From Sphingobacterium sp. ML3W (GTDB lineage Bacteria > Bacteroidota > Bacteroidia > Sphingobacteriales > Sphingobacteriaceae), in NCBI RefSeq assembly GCF_029542085.1, contig NZ_CP107036.1:4588001-4652000 (forward strand): a stretch of 64,000 bases of DNA. The letters are read 5' to 3'. The notes beneath the pieces are model-generated. The model had not been told where the DNA came from. It did no database searches and saw nothing but the letters and a program-made list of their open reading frames with translations. The translations under genes were made by a program, and so were the position numbers. This document shows, piece after piece, positions 24,872 through 34,338 of the stretch; position 1 is the first letter of the stretch; the number at the start of each line of letters is the position of its first letter.

Positions 24872-25666
24872 TTAGAATAAGACATTTTGCAATCTCTTTT
24901 TAAAATCTTTCTCATCCATCCAATCATAGACAGTATCTTTTAACTTTTTTATAACCTCCGTTTTCGATTCGGCAACAACCTTCTTCTTTTTGGTAAGTAC
25001 ATTGGACACTGGAGTATTGGTGATCTCGACCTTCGTTGCAAACATATTGATATTCATACTGGGGATAGATATCCCCAAGATCAAGCCCGGCAGCCCATGG
25101 ATTAATTCTGGCCCCCCTGATATCGGAATCTGTCCCGCAAAAAATGCGACAACATAGATTGAATCTTGTATGATTCCATTTGCTCGCCTACAATCATAGC
25201 CTGCGATGTTGCGATATTCATCAGTGTACTTCCATTTCACTGCAGGCAAAGAATCCTTCATCAACAGTTGCTCATCACCAAAAGGTAATAATTTGATGAA
25301 TTCTTGGTTCTTGAAATTCAAATAAGTTTTTGAATCAGTCACTGCCGGATTATACCAGGAGACATTTCGATAGTTAGCGGGGTAATCTTCCTGTACGGTT
25401 TCAAACAAAGTCTCGGTATCATAAAACTTCAATGTATGATGTGTGATCATTTCAACAGGTCCATTTTTGACTGCATTCTCTACCCCCAGTTTATCCCAGG
25501 TATCCAAGTCTGGCTTACTTAAATAAGTTCGTTTCAAGTAGTTCTGCACATGGAATTTCCGTTCGAAAGTCACAGTGCCACTGTTCGGGAAAAATGCATG
25601 CTGTGCCTGTATTGCAGTGATGGACAAACATAAAAGCCCCATTATTAATATTATTTGCGTCCTCAT
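24872..25666 (-). CDS. GLPGLI family secreted protein
   Basis: A 264-residue protein with a signal peptide (MRTQIILIMGLLCLSITAIQAQ). The family hallmark GLPGLI occurs in ELIHGLPGLILGI near residue 193, after WKYTDEYRNIAGYDCRRA with a conserved Cys. GLPGLI proteins are found only in Bacteroidota, next to TonB-linked barrels, and are thought to be periplasmic; their function is not established. Its ATG overlaps the stop of the upstream barrel gene by 4 bases (ATGA), so the two are translationally coupled. A strong bidirectional terminator lies beyond its 3' end. Confidence 0.9.
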   Translation of the reverse strand: MRTQIILIMGLLCLSITAIQAQHAFFPNSGTVTFERKFHVQNYLKRTYLSKPDLDTWDKLGVENAVKNGPVEMITHHTLKFYDTETLFETVQEDYPANYRNVSWYNPAVTDSKTYLNFKNQEFIKLLPFGDEQLLMKDSLPAVKWKYTDEYRNIAGYDCRRANGIIQDSIYVVAFFAGQIPISGGPELIHGLPGLILGISIPSMNINMFATKVEITNTPVSNVLTKKKKVVAESKTEVIKKLKDTVYDWMDEKDFKKRLQNVLF

Positions 25667-28455
25667 TTGGCATCTCCTCTCATTGTTGTAAAATTGTAGA
25701 TCACTTTTAACATCCCATAACGACGCAATACGTTGTTGCTTGTCTGGATAAATGCAGTACCATCCTGATAGCGACGCACTCCAATATTTTTATTTAATAT
25801 ATCGTTGACAAATAATTGCGCTTCCAAAGATTTGTCCTTTAAGAATTTTTTAGAGATATAGCCATTCATGTTCATCATGTTAATGGATTGCAATGTCTTT
25901 GTTGCAGCTTGATAATTCTGTTGCATGGATAGCGAAATTTTAAAGTCTTTGGGTAAGTAATAGGTGACTTGCGAATAAGAATTGAATTTAAATGTTGTCT
26001 GATTCAATTCGGGCTGCAAATAGGAATCCATTTTTTCCACGCCTGGACTCAAGTTAATATAAAAGTCCATTTTATTTGCTTTAAAACGGTTAAAACCTAT
26101 ATTAGGACCTACGCTCCAAGTTTTGTTACGGTTTAGCTGTGGATCTTGATTCAATAAAGAAAGATAACTATACTGACTATTATAGTTAAGGTCCATACCA
26201 AGGTTCATCTTTAATCCCCATTTCTTTTGTATCGGAAAACTATAGCTTCCGCCTCCATACAAAGACCAATTATCCTTATCAATATTGACATAGGAGATTT
26301 GTCGGGTACCCTCTTCCAAGTTATAGCGCACACTACTATTAATATTGCGTTTTCCCTGATAAGCGCCAACATAGAAATACATATTTTGATCTTTTAGCTG
26401 CTTATAAGAGTTATAATTGACAGAATAGGAATTATTGAACCCAGATTTCAGATCTGGATTGTCCAAATATTCCACGAGCGGCTGGGCATTTTGTTTAAGT
26501 GGTTCGATCTGTGTCAATGAAGGCTGGGCAGTCTGTCCACTGTAACGGAAGCCTATGTTTTTACTTTTAGAAATTTTGTAATTTACCGAAAGCGATGGCC
26601 TTAAAGAGGTCTGATCGCGCTGCAATATGGTATTTAAATTATTATAGGTTCTTTTTACAGCTTCAAATTCTGTTTGGTTACTCAGATTGATTGTCAAGTC
26701 ATTTGTTTTATAGTTCAGTGAAGTATTGATACTATTTTTTAAACTGGAAAAATTAAAATCATTCAATACACTTTCATCCAGCACGGTATATTTTTGTGTG
26801 ATAGGATCTCTATTGAAGGATTGATTGAGTGTTTCTGATTTATTGCTTGAAAAAGAGTACCCGATTGATCCTGTAATCTTTTTTGAAAGGGGCTCGGTAT
26901 AGGTTATCGAAGCGCCATACGTATTATTTCTGATTTCATCTTTTTTAAATTGATCGATTGTGTCAGTACGCTGGCTATTTTCAAAATAGTTTTCCGAAAA
27001 ATATTGTGTCTTCGAGAGGTTCCGATCCGTATTTGCGTTGACATTAAATGTGATGGAGCGACGTTCTTTTTTAAACCGCCGTGTCAATATTGCATTTACA
27101 TTAAATTTATCCTGATCACTATTCAGATCCCTGCGCGATATGGTGTTTGTAATCGGCTGTCCGCTCAAGGTTTTCTGATAAGCTTCCGCTTCGGAGACAT
27201 TATCCCTATTGGATTTATTAAAGCCCATATTCACGGTCAGATCAGCAAGCGAATCCAATTTATAATCATACCTCAAATTAGCAACATTTGCTCTGTTTTC
27301 ATTTTCCGTTCTGGTTGTATTACTGTCTATTTGTGCCCGTTCTGGCAAGTTATTCTGCGCATTATAGGTACTTGTATTATCAACATTGATCTGACTACGC
27401 TTGTAATTGACGTTAATTTTGTGCTTATCATTTTTAGACTTATCGGAATAGCTTACCCCCATATTTAAAGCTTTAGGTACACCTCCACCCCTGTATTGGC
27501 CATCCCATCCGCCTTCCGTTTCATCTCCACCGGAAGAAATCATGATACCTCCACCGTCCATCATCTGTACATTGCCGCTTCCCCCCACACCATATTTTTG
27601 ACTATCCTCAAAGCCCAAACCTACCATGCCGTCATTGGCCAAAATACCATAAGCGGCAATCTTCTGTGCCCCTTTAAACTTATTGAGCATGACTTTCCCA
27701 CCATAATACTTATCTGTTCCTGCACCTGCGATTGCCTGACCAAACATCCCTTTCTTTTTATCCTCCTTGAGTTTTATGTCAATAGTTTGCGTACGCTCTC
27801 CGTCATCCACACCGGTACGCACAGCCAGATCGGATTTCTTTTCGTATACCTGTACCTTGCTCACCATATCCGACCGGATATTTTTGGTAATCAGGGTTGG
27901 GTCATCCCCAAAAAACTCCTCTCCATCGAGCAGCACCTTTTTTACCTCTTTTCCCTGCGCTGTAATCTTCCCTGTCCCATCGATCGTAATACCTGGAAGC
28001 ACCTTGAGCAAATCCTCAACCTTAGCATCTTTCTCAACCTTAAAACTACCAGCATCATACTCTATCGTATCTCCTTTAATAACGACTGGAATTCGTCCAT
28101 TGACCTGCACTTCCTCCAAAAGTAATGCTGTCTTTGACAGCGATACCATACCGAGATCAAGACTTTGGGATGTAATATGGATATCTTTCACGAGGTCAGC
28201 ATATTGTGGATAGGACACGACCATTTTATAAATACCTGTATCCAGATTGGCAATTTGGAAAGTCCCATTTTCTTTTGTTCGATCGAACTTAATTAATATA
28301 GAATCTTTTGGGTTAAGTAAAGCAACTGACGCTTGATGGAGTTTAGCTTTGTCTTTGGCATCAACAACTACACCTGTAAGCCGCTGTTGGGCATAGGAAA
28401 TAGAGCTTATGGCTGAAAGTACAAGAAACAAAACTAAGGTATAGGTTGGTCTCAT
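25663..28455 (-). CDS. TonB-dependent-receptor-like outer-membrane barrel with CarboxypepD_reg-like domain
   Basis: A 930-residue outer-membrane protein: signal peptide (MRPTYTLVLFLVLSAISSISYAQ), a carboxypeptidase-regulatory-like domain (about 23-120, GVVVDAKDKAKLHQASVALLN), a plug-like domain (VEDLLKVLPGITIDGTGKITAQGKEVKKVLLDG), and a long C-terminal barrel ending in YGMLKVIYNFTTMRGDAK. The plug-to-barrel join holds a Gly-rich loop (near 285-325). It belongs to the Bacteroidota TonB receptor-like group usually paired with GLPGLI proteins; ligand unknown. On the minus strand TATCTTTA, one mismatch from the -7 consensus, lies about 25 bases upstream. Confidence 0.87.
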   Translation of the reverse strand: MRPTYTLVLFLVLSAISSISYAQQRLTGVVVDAKDKAKLHQASVALLNPKDSILIKFDRTKENGTFQIANLDTGIYKMVVSYPQYADLVKDIHITSQSLDLGMVSLSKTALLLEEVQVNGRIPVVIKGDTIEYDAGSFKVEKDAKVEDLLKVLPGITIDGTGKITAQGKEVKKVLLDGEEFFGDDPTLITKNIRSDMVSKVQVYEKKSDLAVRTGVDDGERTQTIDIKLKEDKKKGMFGQAIAGAGTDKYYGGKVMLNKFKGAQKIAAYGILANDGMVGLGFEDSQKYGVGGSGNVQMMDGGGIMISSGGDETEGGWDGQYRGGGVPKALNMGVSYSDKSKNDKHKINVNYKRSQINVDNTSTYNAQNNLPERAQIDSNTTRTENENRANVANLRYDYKLDSLADLTVNMGFNKSNRDNVSEAEAYQKTLSGQPITNTISRRDLNSDQDKFNVNAILTRRFKKERRSITFNVNANTDRNLSKTQYFSENYFENSQRTDTIDQFKKDEIRNNTYGASITYTEPLSKKITGSIGYSFSSNKSETLNQSFNRDPITQKYTVLDESVLNDFNFSSLKNSINTSLNYKTNDLTINLSNQTEFEAVKRTYNNLNTILQRDQTSLRPSLSVNYKISKSKNIGFRYSGQTAQPSLTQIEPLKQNAQPLVEYLDNPDLKSGFNNSYSVNYNSYKQLKDQNMYFYVGAYQGKRNINSSVRYNLEEGTRQISYVNIDKDNWSLYGGGSYSFPIQKKWGLKMNLGMDLNYNSQYSYLSLLNQDPQLNRNKTWSVGPNIGFNRFKANKMDFYINLSPGVEKMDSYLQPELNQTTFKFNSYSQVTYYLPKDFKISLSMQQNYQAATKTLQSINMMNMNGYISKKFLKDKSLEAQLFVNDILNKNIGVRRYQDGTAFIQTSNNVLRRYGMLKVIYNFTTMRGDAK

Positions 28456-29091
28456 AAATTTCCGTTTATATATTGTCGCAATAAAGATATCAATGTTGCT
28501 ACGGAAAATTCGTAAAATAATGTTAAATAATTAAGAAATTAAAAAAATAGTAAAAACAAAAGTAAAAAGCTGTAAAACAACTAATTAAAGACAAATATCT
28601 AATAAAACTGGATAGAACAAAATGTTACACCAGCTTTGTTTTCCCAATAAGACACAACTAATAATATCAGAAGAAATATAGTTTCACACATTTCTGCCTG
28701 ACATATTGAAAATAGTTTCGCTATAGAAAAACCGGTAGCGATGCTTTTTTTACAACCTGTAATCTATTATGATACCAACAGAGATTTCATGGATCTTTGT
28801 GGTCGCTTCATAACTATTCAACTGAAATTTGCACAACAGGAATATATTCTTGTACTTAAAGAGTAATTTTTCTATCGCTTTCGATTGTTCATCAGATATC
28901 TGTTCCAAGCACGATTGGCCTCGCCTAGCTCATAGTATAAGGCAGCGTGTGTAGAACATTATCCTGCTAGTCACCTTTTTAGAAATACCTTCAGTATAAA
29001 AAAACAGCAGTAACTTGCGCTACTGCTGTCTATACTATTCATTGCAAACAAACCTTTTTGCTTAGTTTGTAAACGACATCGAACAAGTCAA
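28456..29091. other. Long intergenic region with no convincing gene
   Basis: This 636-base AT-rich stretch lies between the barrel gene start and the Rrf2 terminator. Two short overlapping frames on opposite strands were seen: 28741-28866 plus (41 codons, ATG) and 28750-28908 minus (52 codons, TTG). They are mutually antisense and neither resembles a family I know. They might be the remains of a decayed gene. The Rrf2 terminator sits at the right end (29004-29029). Confidence 0.45.
29004..29037 (-). terminator. Terminator of the Rrf2 regulator gene
   Basis: On the minus strand ACAGCAGTA (29029-29021) pairs with TACTGCTGT (29012-29004) around an eight-base loop, followed by a run of T. It lies about 55 bases after the rrf2-like stop codon. 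Confidence 0.85.
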
Positions 29092-29532
29092 TTATTCGAC
29101 GTTTAAATTCAACTCTTTTTCTTTATTGATTAAATGTGCAATGCTGGTGTCATTCAAAATTTGCAACATCGCATTCCGCACTTCCACAAATGTATCACGG
29201 ATGCCACAGGCATGCTCTTCGGTACACTCTTCACAGGAACGATAAAAATTTAGACTGACACAAGGGAGCAAAGCAATCGGTCCATCGATCAGACGCATTA
29301 CCTGAGATAAAAATACATCCTCTGGAGCTTTATTGAGACTATAGCCACCACCTGCACCTTTTTTACTATAGAGAATCCCTGCGTTGCGCATTTCAAGGAG
29401 AATCTGTTCCAAGAATTTTTTTGGAATATTTTCTTCCTGCGCGATCTTAACGATCTGCATAGGTTCATTTCCGTAGTTACGACCGAGCACCATAAGTGCC
29501 TTAATTGCATATTTTGTCTTTTTGGAAAGCAT
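29092..29532 (-). CDS. Rrf2-family transcriptional regulator with Cys cluster
   Basis: A 146-residue winged-helix regulator: MLSKKTKYAIKALMVLGRN, then the recognition region NIPKKFLEQILLEMRNAGILYSKKGAGGGYSL. Four cysteines (91, 100, 103, 109) in PCVSLNFYRSCEECTEEHACG lie where IscR and NsrR bind an Fe-S cluster, though the spacing (x8, x2, x5) differs from IscR (x5, x5). It may therefore sense iron, oxygen or nitric oxide through Fe-S, or act as a thiol sensor. An 8+8 palindrome sits between its -7 and -33 elements, consistent with autoregulation. No isc/suf genes are adjacent. Confidence 0.9.
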   Translation of the reverse strand: MLSKKTKYAIKALMVLGRNYGNEPMQIVKIAQEENIPKKFLEQILLEMRNAGILYSKKGAGGGYSLNKAPEDVFLSQVMRLIDGPIALLPCVSLNFYRSCEECTEEHACGIRDTFVEVRNAMLQILNDTSIAHLINKEKELNLNVE

Positions 29533-29557
29533 AATTTGTTAACCCCCTGTTGAATTG

Positions 29558-29565
29558 CAAATTTA
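29558..29565 (-). promoter_or_regulatory. Promoter -7 element of the Rrf2 gene
   Basis: On the minus strand TAAATTTG matches TAnnTTTG exactly, about 26 bases upstream of the ATG at 29532. Confidence 0.65.
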
Positions 29566-29569
29566 CGTT

Positions 29570-29589
29570 TTTTATTCAATAGAATAAAA
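29570..29589. promoter_or_regulatory. Palindromic operator candidate at the Rrf2 promoter
   Basis: TTTTATTC-AATA-GAATAAAA is a perfect palindrome with 8-base arms and a 4-base centre. It occupies the space just upstream of the -7 element, over the expected -33 region, so a bound dimer would block RNA polymerase. Size and position fit Rrf2-type operators; autoregulation is inferred. Confidence 0.5.
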
Positions 29590-29615
29590 CCTATAAAACT
29601 AGCTGTAAAAGAAAA

Positions 29616-29659
29616 GCCCTTAGCACAATTTACCCGTTGGATATCCTTATGCTAAGGGC
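29616..29659 (-). terminator. Terminator of pafA
   Basis: GCCCTTAGCA (29616-29625) pairs with TGCTAAGGGC (29650-29659). On the minus strand a T-rich run (TTTTCTTTT) follows the stem. It separates pafA from the downstream Rrf2 promoter. Confidence 0.75.
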
Positions 29660-29683
29660 GAATATTATTTGATAACCGAATTG

Positions 29684-31327
29684 CTATTGGCCCAATACTG
29701 CTGTAATGGGTTTACCGATACTTCCATTGGGTTCGGTAATATGCAATAGTGATGAAATTGTAGGCGCAATATCGACAATATGGACCTCGGTATTGGACAC
29801 ACCTGGCTTAATACCCCAGCCCATAAATACCAATGGGATATGGGAATCATATCCCGACCAAGTACCATGTGTCGTACCCGTAGAACGTGGGGTACCATCA
29901 TACCATTGTGGTTCACAAACGATCTGGATAACACCACTTCGTTTGTAGTTATACCCATTGATCATTTTTTCACGGACAGGCTCTGGAATCATTAGGCCTT
30001 CGCTCTTTTCCATATCTGCAACGTATGCAACACCTTCGGTGTGGCGCAATTCGCGAATAATTGTCTCTTTTATTTTATCCCGATCCAATTGAAGCGAATC
30101 AATGATTTGATTATTCAAATGAACCTGATAATTCATCATACTCTTGACGATTTTTTCCTGTCCAAATTTCTCTTTCAACTTTTTGTTTAGATCCGAGATA
30201 ATCTGACGGGAATAGAAATAACCGCCATTTCCTTTCATATCCATATAGAATCTCGAGTTGTAAGAAGCGCCATGGTCAGCAGTCAGGAAAAAGGTGTAAT
30301 TGCCTTTACCGACAGCGTTGTCCAGATAAGCAAAGAAATCGGCAAGTTGTTTGTCCAATTGCAGATAGATATCTTCAATTTCTACAGCTGTTAATGAGTA
30401 GCGATGTCCGACATAATCTGTAGCCGAAAGACTAACACAAAGGAAATCGGTATTTTTAGTTGGATTATTTCCCATCTGCTCATTCTTGATGGCTTCCATT
30501 GCCAGATCTAAGGTAAACTGATTACCCATTGGCGTTGTTTTTATCAACTCAAGACCTTCGTCTTTCATCAACTTAGATGTCGCACGCGGTAAGGTTGGTT
30601 TCTCTTCACCAGGATATTTCCCTTCATAGATATTATCATCAGCAATACTATTCGCTGCATAAGTACGCACATCGTACATCGGCTTCCAGTCTGCCTTAAG
30701 ATATTTTTCCGCTAATTTTTTCTTATTGAAGTCAACGACCCACTTCGGTAATTGATCCATATAGAAATTGGAGGTAATCCAGTTGCCCGACTTCGCCTCA
30801 AACCAATAAGCAGCATCCGCAAAGTGACCGGCAGGTAATATGCCGCCTCTGTCTTTAATTGCGATACCAATGACTTTAGATTTAAAATTTGAAGCCAGTT
30901 TCAACTGATCCGTTACTGTAGAAGCCAGTAAATTACGTGGGGATTGTTTTCCTTCTTTCTCTGTAGTACCTACACCAACGACATTGTCATCTTGGGTACA
31001 ATACATATTCTTGCCTGTAAGCTCCTCGATCCAATCATTACCCGCAATACCGTGGATTGAAGGAACAGAACCAGTGTACACCGAACTGTGTCCTATAGCT
31101 GTATAGGTCGGAATATAATTGATCAGGGTATTCTCGCAGGAGAAGCCTTCTTTCAAAAGTCGCTTGAAACCATCATTTCCATATCGGTCCGCAAAGCGAT
31201 ATAGATAATCCCAGCGCATCTGATCCACCATCAGACCGACGACCAATTTGGGTCTTTCCGGTTGTTGTGCCATGGAGGAGAGTGCAGCTATTCCAAATAC
31301 GACACTTAAAAAAAATCTTTTAATCAT
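29684..31327 (-). CDS. pafA: PafA-type alkaline phosphatase
   Basis: A 547-residue secreted phosphatase (signal peptide MIKRFFLSVVFGIAALSSMAQ). It matches the phosphate-irrepressible PafA group: metal ligand Asp35 in GLMVDQMRWD, Thr nucleophile (Thr76) in PTYTAIGHSSVYTG, Asn97 in GNDW, the substrate-binding pair Lys158/Arg160 in IAIKDRGG, metal ligands in SATDYVGHRYS and FLTADHGASYNS, and the final His in TTHGTWSGYDSHIPL. It should release phosphate from monoesters in the periplasm. AGTATTG-type repeats fill the 40 bases just before its ATG, where a promoter match is not obvious. Confidence 0.93.
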   Translation of the reverse strand: MIKRFFLSVVFGIAALSSMAQQPERPKLVVGLMVDQMRWDYLYRFADRYGNDGFKRLLKEGFSCENTLINYIPTYTAIGHSSVYTGSVPSIHGIAGNDWIEELTGKNMYCTQDDNVVGVGTTEKEGKQSPRNLLASTVTDQLKLASNFKSKVIGIAIKDRGGILPAGHFADAAYWFEAKSGNWITSNFYMDQLPKWVVDFNKKKLAEKYLKADWKPMYDVRTYAANSIADDNIYEGKYPGEEKPTLPRATSKLMKDEGLELIKTTPMGNQFTLDLAMEAIKNEQMGNNPTKNTDFLCVSLSATDYVGHRYSLTAVEIEDIYLQLDKQLADFFAYLDNAVGKGNYTFFLTADHGASYNSRFYMDMKGNGGYFYSRQIISDLNKKLKEKFGQEKIVKSMMNYQVHLNNQIIDSLQLDRDKIKETIIRELRHTEGVAYVADMEKSEGLMIPEPVREKMINGYNYKRSGVIQIVCEPQWYDGTPRSTGTTHGTWSGYDSHIPLVFMGWGIKPGVSNTEVHIVDIAPTISSLLHITEPNGSIGKPITAVLGQ

Positions 31328-31330
31328 AAT

Positions 31331-31375
31331 AGTATTAAGTATTGAGTATTAAGCATTAAGATATTAGATTTGAGA
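31331..31375. repeat. AGTATT(G/A)A-type short repeat upstream of pafA
   Basis: Repeated AGTATTAAGTATTGAGTATTAAGC units, ending TTGAGAC. Similar runs occur at 11854-11890, 15091-15125 and 52089-52122. It touches the translation-initiation region of pafA. Confidence 0.5.
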
Positions 31376-31518
31376 CGTTCACAATACGAAGTCTCCGACT
31401 TACCTAAATCTCCTTTTTTTACTTATTAATTTTAACCGTTGACTTTACTAATCTAAGTCCCTAACTTCAGCAGCCACTGTGTAGAGCCGCCGTTTAATAA
31501 CGAATGCTAATGTAGGGT

Positions 31519-34320
31519 TTAATCTTTTAAATGCGTTTTTAAAAATTGTCCTGTATAAGAATCTTTACAATGTGCAAGATCTTCTGGAAGTCCCGTAAAA
31601 ACTACCTTTCCACCTTTATTACCCCCTTCAGGTCCAATATCAATCACCCAATCCGCCGACTTGATCATATCCATATTATGCTCAATGACCAAAATACTAT
31701 TGCCGAGAGCAATCAAAGCATCAAACGATTTTAGCAGTTTTTTAATATCCTGAAAATGCAAACCAGTAGTCGGTTCGTCAAAGATAAACAGGGTCTTCTT
31801 GCTGTTATTGCCTTTGATCAAAAAGGAAGCAAGTTTAATCCGTTGGGCCTCACCCCCTGAGAGCGTACTGGAAGACTGCCCGAGCTTTACATACCCTAAA
31901 CCAACATCTTGTAATGGCTGTAACTTAGCCAATATTTTAGGCTGGTCACCGAAGAAGACAATGGCTTCATCCACGCTCAGTTCAAGTATATCTGCTACGG
32001 ATTTACCTTTATATTGCACGTCTAGCACAAACTGCTTGAAACGTTTTCCACCACAGGCCTCACATGGGAGTACGATATCTGCCATAAATTGCATTTCGAT
32101 CTTCACTTCCCCCTCACCTTGACAGACATCACAGCGGCCACCCTCGACATTAAAAGAAAACGCAGCTGGTTTCAATCCCGCAGCTTTGGATGCGGCTTGA
32201 TTGGCATACAATGCCCTGATCTCATCCCAAGCCTTAACATAAGTCACTGGATTGGACCGTGAAGAACGACCGATAGGATTCTGATCGACCATTTCGATCT
32301 GTTCCACTTGTGCAATATCGCCTTCTATGGAATCATATACACCTGTTTGTTCACCAGAATAATTACCGATTGATTTCTGCAATGCCGGATAAAGAATCCG
32401 TTTTACCAAGGAAGTCTTTCCGGACCCAGATACCCCAGATACGACGGTAAATGTATTTAAGGGAAACTGCACATCGATCCCCTGAAGATTATTTTCATGC
32501 GCTCCCTTTACAGTAATACTGTTGGACCACTTTCGCCGTTTTTTGGGAACTTCGATCTGGCTCTTGCCACTCAGATATTGACCCGTTAAGCTCCTATCAT
32601 CTTTTAGGATCTCACTATACGTTCCCGCAAATACCATCTCACCACCATTGATCCCTGCTTCAGGGCCAATATCGATCAAGTAATCTGCAGCCTCCATCAT
32701 TTCCTGTTCATGCTCAACCACAACAACCGTATTACCTACATCACGCAGGGACTTCAGAACCGAGATCAGACGTTGTGTATCCCGCGGATGTAACCCAATA
32801 CTTGGCTCATCCAGTACATATATTGAGCCGACGAGCGAACTTCCGAGCGAAGTTGCCAAATTGATTCGTTGGGATTCCCCTCCGGATAGCGTATTGGACA
32901 AACGGTTTAAGGTAAGGTAGCTTAATCCTACATCGCATAGAAATTGTAACCGGTTATTAATTTCGGCCAATAGACGTTTGGCGATCACCTTTTCATTTCC
33001 TTCCAGAGACAAATCTGTAAAAAATGCCAAAGCTTCTTCAAGAGGCATCAATACGATATCGGTAATTGACCTACCACCTACTTTGACATAGGTCGCATCT
33101 TTGCGCAACCTTGTTCCTCTACAATCCGGACAGTCGGTCTTACCACGGTAACGTGATAACATCACGCGATATTGAATTTTATAGGTCTGTTCTTCAAGCT
33201 CTTCAAAGAACTGGTTAAGCCCTGTAAAATAACTATTTCCCGTCCAGAGTAATTCTTTTTGTGCTGCAGTCAGATCAGAATAGGCGCGGTGTATCGGAAA
33301 ATCAAACTTTAAAGAATTTTTTACCAGCACCTGTAACCATTCGCCCATTTTCTCTCCTCGCCAAGGAGCAATAGCGCCATCATAGACAGAGCGACTCTTA
33401 TCTGGTATAACAAGATCTGGGTCTATACCAATGATCTTCCCATAGCCTTCACACCGACGACAGGCACCATAGGGATTATTGAAACTAAAGAAGTTGGGAC
33501 TAGGCTCCTCAAAGGTAATTCCATCGAGTTCAAACTTATGCGAGAAATGATGTCTTTTATCCTTTTCTTCAATATACAATTCACCTTTACCCTCAAAAAA
33601 TCCGGTTTGAATAGAATCTGATAATCGATTAATGGTATCATCATCCTGTTCGATACGTACCCGATCCACTACGATCAATACCTCGCCGTCCTGAATCGTT
33701 TCATTGGCCATGCTCTTATCGTCAATAATACTTTCGATTTTTTGCATTTTATCTTGATAAACGACACGGACAAATCCTTTCTGCAGTAAGAGAGACAACT
33801 CTTCTTTGAGCTTTCGCCCATGGGAAGGCACCAACGGAGCCAAAAGCGTGACAGATTCTCCCTCGTCAAACTTCAAGGCAAAATCTACCACCGAACTCAC
33901 ACTGTCTTTAGTCACCTCCCTGCCTGAGACAGGAGAAATCGTCTTACCGATTCTTGCATATAGTAATTTCAGATAGTCATATATTTCGGTAGAAGTTCCG
34001 ACAGTAGAACGGGGATTGCTGGTAATAACACGTTGTTCAATCGCAATCGCTGGAGCGATCCCTTTGATGTAATCGACTTCGGGTTTATTCATCCGTCCCA
34101 TAAACTGCCGTGCATAGGAAGAAAGACTTTCAACGTACCGTCGCTGCCCTTCAGCATATAGGGTATCAAAAGCGAGGGAAGATTTTCCCGAACCCGACAT
34201 TCCTGTAATGACAACTAATTTATTTTTGGGAATATCAACATCAATATTTTTCAGATTATTGACCCTAGCCCCTTTTATTTGAATATATTCTTTTGGAGTA
34301 TGCTCCACTTTTTTACTCAT
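31519..34320 (-). CDS. uvrA: Excinuclease ABC subunit A
   Basis: A 933-residue UvrA of normal length, the damage-recognition ATPase of nucleotide excision repair. It has two ABC ATPase halves: Walker A GMSGSGKSS near residue 40 and GVSGSGKTS near 635, signatures LSGGESQR and LSGGEAQR, and two zinc modules (CRRCEGYGKIIG..CPDC-type and CDVCQGEGEVKIEM...CEACGG). The frame extends 7 codons further to a TTG at 34341, but this overlaps the -7 promoter element, so ATG 34320 (MSKKVEHTPKEY) is the start. Likely monocistronic. UvrB and UvrC are not in the window. Confidence 0.97.
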   Translation of the reverse strand: MSKKVEHTPKEYIQIKGARVNNLKNIDVDIPKNKLVVITGMSGSGKSSLAFDTLYAEGQRRYVESLSSYARQFMGRMNKPEVDYIKGIAPAIAIEQRVITSNPRSTVGTSTEIYDYLKLLYARIGKTISPVSGREVTKDSVSSVVDFALKFDEGESVTLLAPLVPSHGRKLKEELSLLLQKGFVRVVYQDKMQKIESIIDDKSMANETIQDGEVLIVVDRVRIEQDDDTINRLSDSIQTGFFEGKGELYIEEKDKRHHFSHKFELDGITFEEPSPNFFSFNNPYGACRRCEGYGKIIGIDPDLVIPDKSRSVYDGAIAPWRGEKMGEWLQVLVKNSLKFDFPIHRAYSDLTAAQKELLWTGNSYFTGLNQFFEELEEQTYKIQYRVMLSRYRGKTDCPDCRGTRLRKDATYVKVGGRSITDIVLMPLEEALAFFTDLSLEGNEKVIAKRLLAEINNRLQFLCDVGLSYLTLNRLSNTLSGGESQRINLATSLGSSLVGSIYVLDEPSIGLHPRDTQRLISVLKSLRDVGNTVVVVEHEQEMMEAADYLIDIGPEAGINGGEMVFAGTYSEILKDDRSLTGQYLSGKSQIEVPKKRRKWSNSITVKGAHENNLQGIDVQFPLNTFTVVSGVSGSGKTSLVKRILYPALQKSIGNYSGEQTGVYDSIEGDIAQVEQIEMVDQNPIGRSSRSNPVTYVKAWDEIRALYANQAASKAAGLKPAAFSFNVEGGRCDVCQGEGEVKIEMQFMADIVLPCEACGGKRFKQFVLDVQYKGKSVADILELSVDEAIVFFGDQPKILAKLQPLQDVGLGYVKLGQSSSTLSGGEAQRIKLASFLIKGNNSKKTLFIFDEPTTGLHFQDIKKLLKSFDALIALGNSILVIEHNMDMIKSADWVIDIGPEGGNKGGKVVFTGLPEDLAHCKDSYTGQFLKTHLKD

Positions 34321-34338
34321 AATAATCCTTATCTCACA

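Noticed and set aside
26950..28213. Several long plus-strand frames opposite the TonB-like barrel gene (for example 27496-28125, 209 codons)
   Set aside because: The minus-strand frame has a signal peptide, recognisable domains and a barrel. The plus-strand products are rich in Ile, Phe, Ser and Cys with no domain, as expected for antisense shadows.
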